64,000 bases of DNA from CAJINA01 sp964647585. GTDB taxonomy: Bacteria > Desulfobacterota > Desulfobacteria > Desulfobacterales > CAJINA01. The position numbers and the translations under genes are program-made. Positions 59,572 through 64,000 of the stretch are shown piece by piece. Every line of letters starts with the position of its first letter. Within the stretch, counting starts at the first letter, position 1. The notes under the pieces were generated by a model that saw only the letters and a list, made by a program, of their open reading frames with translations, had not been told where the DNA came from and ran no database searches. The DNA lies in the NCBI GenBank assembly GCA_964647585.1, contig CAZYGG010000007.1:21072-85071 (forward strand), written 5' to 3'.

Positions 59572-60456
59572 TCAAAAGGCCGGCCCGGCCTTCTTTTGCA
59601 ATGACCGGTGGAAGGCATCATCCAGGGCAGCCACTTCCCGCATGCGGTCCGGGTCCAGGAACATCTGGAATAACAGCTGCCCCCGGCAGTTGCGGTTATC
59701 GCACAGGTAGCGGTCTATCAGGGCCAGGGCTTCTATGGATTTATCGCAAACCGGATAGCCCTTGTCATCGATATAGATCTTAGTCTCGAATTTGATCTGC
59801 GAAACATTGTTGATATCCACGAGGCGGATATTGCCCATGCGGCTGACCAGCAGGTTGCGCTGACCGGCGATGTCGGGAATGTAGCCCGCTTTTTGAATCA
59901 TGGCAATAATGCCGGCCACAAACCGCTGGGCGCTTTTACGCAGTTGTGCAATGAATGCTTCCTGCGCCCGGGCGTCTTTGTCCGGGTAGAGTTTATAAAT
60001 ACCGCCGCTTTTCAGCAGCCAGGGATCCAGCTTGCGCCCCTGGACAAATTCCTGCAGGCCGCACAACAGCATGTCGGGGCCATCCGGAGCATCGTACTCT
60101 ACAATGAATTCACTGGAGCCGGCGAATTGATCCTTTGTCAGGAAGGTCTCTATAACGCGCAGCTTGACGATCTCATCAAGAGCCTGGCTGATGGATCCGA
60201 GCCGGGTCCGAAAAATTCGGAGCATTTTCAGCGGGATCGCCTTGGGAAAGAGCCGGACGCCTTTTACTACCCGGCCGCGGGTTTCCTGACGAACCTGCCC
60301 GGCGTCCAGTACTTCCATGATATGCGACCGCAGGCCGTTGCGATAATGCCTGCGGTAGAGATAGCGCCCCGAATCCTTCATAAAATTCAGGGCAATCACA
60401 TCCGCATGCGTAAGATAGGCTTTGTCCCGTATATCTTCTTCCATAGATGGACTCAA
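59572..60456 (-). CDS. unknown protein with kinase-fold-like features (294 aa)
   Basis: No family recognised with confidence. The C-terminal half has features of small kinase folds: a VAGIIAMIQKAGYIPDIAGQ helix, then the catalytic-loop-like DIAGQRNLLVSRMGNIRLVDINNV (Asp, Asn and a DFG-like Asp-Ile-Asn), and later DRYLCDNRNC. The N-terminal 100 residues are basic (YLYRRHYRNGLRSHIMEVL). It may be a sugar, lipid or antibiotic-type kinase acting at the cell envelope, given that murJ follows directly. No signal or membrane segment is seen. Assignment to a kinase is inference from short motifs. Confidence 0.5.
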   Translation of the reverse strand: MSPSMEEDIRDKAYLTHADVIALNFMKDSGRYLYRRHYRNGLRSHIMEVLDAGQVRQETRGRVVKGVRLFPKAIPLKMLRIFRTRLGSISQALDEIVKLRVIETFLTKDQFAGSSEFIVEYDAPDGPDMLLCGLQEFVQGRKLDPWLLKSGGIYKLYPDKDARAQEAFIAQLRKSAQRFVAGIIAMIQKAGYIPDIAGQRNLLVSRMGNIRLVDINNVSQIKFETKIYIDDKGYPVCDKSIEALALIDRYLCDNRNCRGQLLFQMFLDPDRMREVAALDDAFHRSLQKKAGPAF

Positions 60457-60483
60457 AAAAAGTAAAAAATGACTTTTTCTTGT

Positions 60484-60568
60484 GTTTTATGTTTTAGGTG
60501 TTAAGTTTTAAGTATCTGTTTTGATAATATTTTTTTGACATAACACTTAAAACATAAGACCTAAAACC
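60484..60568. repeat. TTAAGTGTTAGGTG-type inverted repeat, copy 3
   Basis: GTTTTATGTTTTAGGTGTTA on the left is largely inverse to TAACACTTAAAACATAAGAC on the right. It overlaps the end of the 542-residue gene: the stop codon (60561) and a GATGAATTCG/CGAATTCATC hairpin (60569-60596) are part of the repeat region. Confidence 0.8.
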
Positions 60569-62189
60569 GATGAATTCGAGCTTTTACGAATTCATCAAAC
60601 CTTTGAGCCATAAACCGGCCGGCCACGATGGCGGCGGATGCTGACCTTAAAAACGCGGTTAATTCCGGCACGGAGATGGGACCGTTGAATTCGCCCAGAT
60701 GGGGGCCCGACGGGACTTCAATGTCCACTACCCCTTTTGCGACAACCGCCGTGCTTCCCGCCGCCAGGTTGTACCGGGCGAGGAAGGCATTGAATTCTTC
60801 AATGGACATCCGGTTCTGGTCCTCCCGGCGCAGGACCTCCCGCATGTGCCGGTCCACCCCCATCTGGTCTATCAGGCTGTCAACCAGGGCTTCAATATCT
60901 GCATTTAAATCAGGCGGCGTGCCCCCCTTTGAAAACCCGGCATAGTACGCGCCGAATACGCCGCGCACCAGGTTGATGTACCTTTCCCGGTCAAAGAGAA
61001 AGCGAACATCCAAAGGCTCGCCCTGTTCATCAGCCCCCACCATCTCCGGGGCCTTGTGCCGGAAATGGCTGCCGGCAACCAGGATCAGGCTCAACAGGTG
61101 ATTGCCGATATGGCGGTACAGTTGGCGCCCCGCTTTCTCACCCACGGACAGCAGATGTTCAAAATCCCGGACCCCGGTGGGACCGAAATTCGGAAACCGG
61201 CTGGACAACAGCCACCGGTCCAGGCGCCCGGCACGATCCCATTCGTAAATGCCGCCGTCATCCCGGCGGTTCCGCTGGGCCCGGTTGTGAAACAGGGGGA
61301 CCGGCGCGGTGTGGACAATACCGTCAGCGGCCAGTTCCCCGAAAAGTCCGGCCGCCTGCAACAGTACCCGGCGAAACGGTTCATAGGGCAGGCGGGCCCC
61401 GGGGCGGTGGTCGTTCGGGTACACGAAGTAATCGCGGTGGACCGTAAAGGCAATGGCAGCCGCCGTGGACGGGTCGATCTCCGGGGGCCGGCCGTTCAAT
61501 TCCGGCAGACCAACCGGTTTGAAAAGATAGCCTGCGGTCATTTTCAATGGCCGGGGAATAATAAACTGCCTGGAAAACGGCCGGTGGTCTGTATTCAGGT
61601 AATCCAGCCACCGGGCTTCCCGCTCCAGGCCGGCCGGATCTTCCCCGCTGCGGGTAATCTTGATTACTACCACCTGCTCATCTTCGACAAGGGGCACGAC
61701 GAAGCTGCGGCCGAGATAGTTTCCCCCGCCATCACCGGAACGCCCCATCCGGGCCAGGATATTTTTTAAAGACAGGCGCGGCAGCTCCGCTCCCGCTGCG
61801 GAGCAATGCAGCCGCGGCCCCCTGATATCCACGGGAAGCGTTCCCACGGTTTCAGCGGAAGCCCGCTGTTTTTCGCCCCGGCTGTGGGTGGCGGCCGGCA
61901 AGAGCACCTGCAGGGCCCGGCGGCTTATGTCGGTGTCGAGCCGGCTGCATCCAATGGTTGCCAGGGTGCCGGCTATGGATCCGAAAAGATGGAATGACTG
62001 GGTTTGATCAAGGTGCCGATCGGAGGCCAGCAGCCGGGCCAGCACGGTGACAGTATGGTCCGTGGCCGAGACGCCGCCCCCGTCCAGAATGTTCTGCAGC
62101 TGGCCAACCCGGACAAACGTTTCACTGAAATCAAGCTTATTGCCGGAAAGCCGCTGTTCAATACTCACCCGCTCCGCGCTATCTGTCAC
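60561..62189 (-). CDS. unknown 542-residue protein with kinase-like core
   Basis: I cannot name this family. A segment near residues 165-215 (SFVVPLVEDEQVVVIKITRS, EREARWLDYLNTDHRPF) looks like the nucleotide lobe of a kinase fold: a strand with an ATP-type lysine (VVIKI) then a glutamate-bearing helix (EREARWLDYL). Further on are DYFVYPNDH, VLLQAAGLFGELAADGIVHTAP and the unusual EWDRAGRLDRWLLSSRFPNFGPTG. No signal peptide or membrane helix. Its last residues (RIHRF) are encoded by repeat DNA. It is the first gene of the minus-strand group with the 294-residue protein and murJ, separated by a repeat. Confidence 0.5.
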   Translation of the reverse strand: MTDSAERVSIEQRLSGNKLDFSETFVRVGQLQNILDGGGVSATDHTVTVLARLLASDRHLDQTQSFHLFGSIAGTLATIGCSRLDTDISRRALQVLLPAATHSRGEKQRASAETVGTLPVDIRGPRLHCSAAGAELPRLSLKNILARMGRSGDGGGNYLGRSFVVPLVEDEQVVVIKITRSGEDPAGLEREARWLDYLNTDHRPFSRQFIIPRPLKMTAGYLFKPVGLPELNGRPPEIDPSTAAAIAFTVHRDYFVYPNDHRPGARLPYEPFRRVLLQAAGLFGELAADGIVHTAPVPLFHNRAQRNRRDDGGIYEWDRAGRLDRWLLSSRFPNFGPTGVRDFEHLLSVGEKAGRQLYRHIGNHLLSLILVAGSHFRHKAPEMVGADEQGEPLDVRFLFDRERYINLVRGVFGAYYAGFSKGGTPPDLNADIEALVDSLIDQMGVDRHMREVLRREDQNRMSIEEFNAFLARYNLAAGSTAVVAKGVVDIEVPSGPHLGEFNGPISVPELTAFLRSASAAIVAGRFMAQRFDEFVKARIHRF

Positions 62190-62319
62190 GGGTTCCCCCC
62201 TTGCGGGATCGTGGGTCCCGACCCGGCAACATTACTATATCTGTTTCAGTATTAGCCATATTATCAGAATATATTTTGGAAATATTACCGTATTGCAGAA
62301 TTATATTCGGTATTACCCA
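62190..62319. other. intergenic region before the dapL promoter
   Basis: About 130 bases, AT-rich, with no gene or clear site seen. Confidence 0.35.
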
Positions 62320-62349
62320 TTGACATCCGGACCGATATTGGTCTATAGA
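62320..62349 (+). promoter_or_regulatory. sigma-70 promoter for dapL with an internal palindrome
   Basis: TTGACA (62320-62325), 18-base spacer, TATAGA (62344-62349). GACCGATATTGGTC (62330-62343), an almost perfect palindrome, lies between the two elements and could be an operator. The transcript start (about 62356) lies inside the type 2 element. Confidence 0.65.
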
Positions 62350-62441
62350 TAGCGTTTGATAGCATTGAAACCGCAACTGTACAGGTTCTGCGTATTGAGA
62401 TAAATACCCATCGTACTGAGTGGGAACGGGACAAACGCTAT
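62349..62441. repeat. small inverted-repeat element, type 2, copy 2
   Basis: ATAGCGTTTG (62349-62358) and CAAACGCTAT (62432-62441) match the ends at 19545-19639, and the following ATGAATTGATTTGATTGAAAG matches the bases downstream of copy 1. It lies in the leader of dapL. Confidence 0.75.
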
Positions 62442-62552
62442 GAATTGATTTGATTGAAAGCGCATTTTTATTTTGAACGTTTTTTAGGGAATTGTACCAA
62501 CGCGACCTCGATGATACAATAGCCACGAAAAAAACCATACGAGAAACCTTTC

Positions 62553-62648
62553 ATACCGGTTGTCATCTTTGGCAAATATTTATGTGCAACGCGAACAGAC
62601 TAATTGGCAGAACCCCGGCAAACGGAACCGAGTAATGACAACCGGCAT
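62553..62648 (+). promoter_or_regulatory. structured leader of dapL
   Basis: ATACCGGTTGTCAT (62553-62566) and ATGACAACCGGCAT (62635-62648) pair over 13 of 14 positions around a 68-base loop, ending 18 bases before the dapL start. It does not look like a known lysine riboswitch; it may be an attenuator or an unknown regulatory RNA. Confidence 0.5.
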
Positions 62649-62666
62649 ATAGCATAAGGACCTATC

Positions 62667-63890
62667 ATGATCAAAATTAATGAAAATTATTTAAAACTTC
62701 AGGCATCTTATCTTTTCTCAGACATTGCCAGAAAAGTGGCGGCTTTCCAGGAAGCCAACCCGGAGAAAGACGTCATCAAATTGGGGATTGGCGATGTGAC
62801 CCGCAGTCTGCCCGCCGCCTGTATAGAGGCTTTTCACAGTGCCGTGGATGAAATGGCCGTAGACGCAACCTTCCGGGGTTACGGCCCCGAACAGGGGTAT
62901 CCCTTTTTAAGGGCGGAAATTGCCCGCCTTGACTTTCAGGCGCGGGGTGCCGATATCCAGGCCGATGAAATCTTCATCAGCGACGGCTCTAAATGCGACA
63001 CCGGCAATATCCAGGAAATTTTTTCCCAGGATGCCCGGATCGCCATACCGGATCCGGTCTACCCGGTTTACCTCGACACCAACGTCATGGCCGGCCGCAC
63101 CGGTAATTTCAGCAACGGCCGTTATGGTAACATTGTCTACCTGGACAGCACACCGGAAAACGGTTTCATACCGGCCCTGCCCGCCGAGCCGGTGGATTTG
63201 ATCTACCTTTGTTTTCCCAACAATCCCACCGGGGCGACGATCAGCCGTGACCTGCTGGCCCAGTGGGTGACGTATGCAAAGGAAAACAAGGCTCTCATCC
63301 TGTATGACGCAGCCTATGAAGCCTTTATCCGGGATGAGTCCCTGCCCAGATCGATTTATGAAATCGAAGACGCCCGGGAAGTTGCCATTGAGTTTCGCAG
63401 CTTTTCCAAAACCGCCGGTTTTACCGGCACCCGCTGTGCTTTCACCGTGGTGCCCAAAGAGTGTCTGGCGTTTGATTCCGAAGGTAATAAACAGGCCCTG
63501 CACCCCCTGTGGAACCGGCGCCATTCAACCAAATTCAACGGGGTTTCCTACCCGGTCCAGAAAGCGGCTGCGGCCGTCTACTCTGACGCAGGCAAAGCCC
63601 AGACCCGAAAACTGGTGGATTACTACCTAAAAAATGCCGCCCTGATCAGGACCGAGATTAAAACCCTCGGATTTGATTGCGTGGGGGGGGAAAACTCACC
63701 CTACATCTGGATAGACGGAAAGAAGGATTCATGGGGTTTCTTCGACCAGTTGCTCAATGAAGCCGGGGTGGTCTGCACCCCCGGAGCCGGGTTCGGCACC
63801 TGCGGTGAAGGCTTCATCCGGATAAGCGCCTTTAACAGCTACGAAAATGTCCAGAAAGCGATGGCCCGGATTAAAGCAGCCATTGGCTAA
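62667..63890 (+). CDS. dapL: LL-diaminopimelate aminotransferase
   Basis: A 407-residue class I/II PLP aminotransferase that makes LL-diaminopimelate from tetrahydrodipicolinate in one step for lysine and peptidoglycan synthesis. Seen: KINENYLKLQASYLFSDIARK at the start, KLGIGDVTRSLP, the FRGYGPEQGYPFLR block, FISDGSKCDTGNIQ, CFPNNPTGAT, YDAAYEAFI and the PLP lysine in FRSFSKTAGFTGTRC. The motif set and length are diagnostic of DapL. This one-step route is found in a restricted set of bacteria including many deltaproteobacteria. AAGGACC precedes the ATG. Its leader carries a promoter, a small repeat and a long stem, so control by a leader is possible. Confidence 0.95.
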   Translation: MIKINENYLKLQASYLFSDIARKVAAFQEANPEKDVIKLGIGDVTRSLPAACIEAFHSAVDEMAVDATFRGYGPEQGYPFLRAEIARLDFQARGADIQADEIFISDGSKCDTGNIQEIFSQDARIAIPDPVYPVYLDTNVMAGRTGNFSNGRYGNIVYLDSTPENGFIPALPAEPVDLIYLCFPNNPTGATISRDLLAQWVTYAKENKALILYDAAYEAFIRDESLPRSIYEIEDAREVAIEFRSFSKTAGFTGTRCAFTVVPKECLAFDSEGNKQALHPLWNRRHSTKFNGVSYPVQKAAAAVYSDAGKAQTRKLVDYYLKNAALIRTEIKTLGFDCVGGENSPYIWIDGKKDSWGFFDQLLNEAGVVCTPGAGFGTCGEGFIRISAFNSYENVQKAMARIKAAIG

Positions 63891-63927
63891 AACCATCAAA
63901 CCTGATTTCACCCCTTACAGGGTGTGA

Positions 63928-64000
63928 GCGATTACAGATATACGTAGTATGTACGAAACCGCTTCGCGGCAGTTTTAGACCGCCTTTCATAATAGATTCG
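63928..64000. repeat. dispersed repeat, copy 2 (cut by the window edge)
   Basis: Identical over 63951-64000 to 3590-3639 and about 80% identical over the preceding 19 bases. CACCC-CTTACA-GGGTG (63909-63924) is a hairpin just after dapL and before the repeat. Confidence 0.85.

Noticed and set aside
62450..62666. Lysine riboswitch or T-box before dapL
   Set aside because: I could not find the conserved lysine-aptamer or T-box sequences; only a long stem is supported.
1..64000. tRNA and rRNA genes
   Set aside because: No cloverleaf with a T-arm GTTCRANYC and matching acceptor stem, and no rRNA-like sequence, was seen by eye; a covariance-model search would be needed to be sure.

Overview
The window looks like the chromosome of an anaerobic deltaproteobacterium of the sulfate-reducing type (Desulfobacterota, probably Desulfobacterales). 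This is an inference from gene content: single-chain pyruvate:ferredoxin oxidoreductase, LL-diaminopimelate aminotransferase (DapL), a tungstate-type ABC transporter, taurine:pyruvate aminotransferase with sulfoacetaldehyde acetyltransferase, a SelW-type selenoprotein read through an in-frame UGA, PilZ and DUF4388/DUF1566 proteins, hybrid histidine kinases, and many palindromic intergenic repeats. Most genes are GC-rich; about 2700-4000 is AT-rich and looks acquired. No rRNA, tRNA or CRISPR array was found.

Layout. 82-2402: acyl-CoA dehydrogenase-like and metallo-beta-lactamase-fold genes. 2711-4062: AT-rich island with a methyltransferase and a repeat that returns at the window's right edge. 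4063-8072 (minus): taurine operon xsc-tpa-gntR. 8270-8829: promoter, truncated quinone-reductase gene and a SelW-like selenoprotein. 9015-13623: operon of a PLP aldolase/racemase-like enzyme, a GMC oxidoreductase and an aldehyde dehydrogenase with an extra N-terminal domain. 13860-18910: PEBP-like lipoprotein, a leaderless ModA-like binding protein, PilZ, a DUF4388-TM-DUF1566 protein, NlpC/P60 hydrolase. 19948-21639: membrane protein, hisE, hisG. 21823-28701 (minus): ornithine/carbamoyl-phosphate cluster (FadR-type regulator, rocD, argF, COG2403-like GTPase, arcC, pyrB). 29017-32773: FmdE-like exported protein plus tungstate/molybdate ABC transporter. 32996-35100: radical SAM, hotdog thioesterase, CBS protein. 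35514-36211: deleted group II intron just past the terminator of the 1175-residue pyruvate:ferredoxin oxidoreductase (36279-39806). 40023-43971: beta-hydroxyacid dehydrogenase, broken universal-stress gene, M24 peptidase, second radical SAM protein. 44169-46060: DUF2914 gene and a natural CdaA-YbbR fusion (c-di-AMP synthesis). 46645-49474: unknown protein, inositol monophosphatase-like protein, UMF1-type transporter. 49667-54590: three overlapping signalling genes. 54622-62189 (minus): two unknown kinase-fold-like proteins, MurJ, and a PEP/pyruvate-binding protein with receiver-like N-terminus. 62667-63890: dapL behind a promoter, a repeat and a structured leader.

The most notable items are the SelW-like selenoprotein that ordinary gene calling would miss, a family of intergenic palindromes whose arms change sequence yet stay complementary while an internal loop is conserved, a second small inverted-repeat element present twice, the ORF-deleted group II intron at a terminator, the CdaA-YbbR fusion, and the ornithine/carbamoyl-phosphate cluster containing a GTPase of unknown role. 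All functional calls come from reading motifs; no searches were run.
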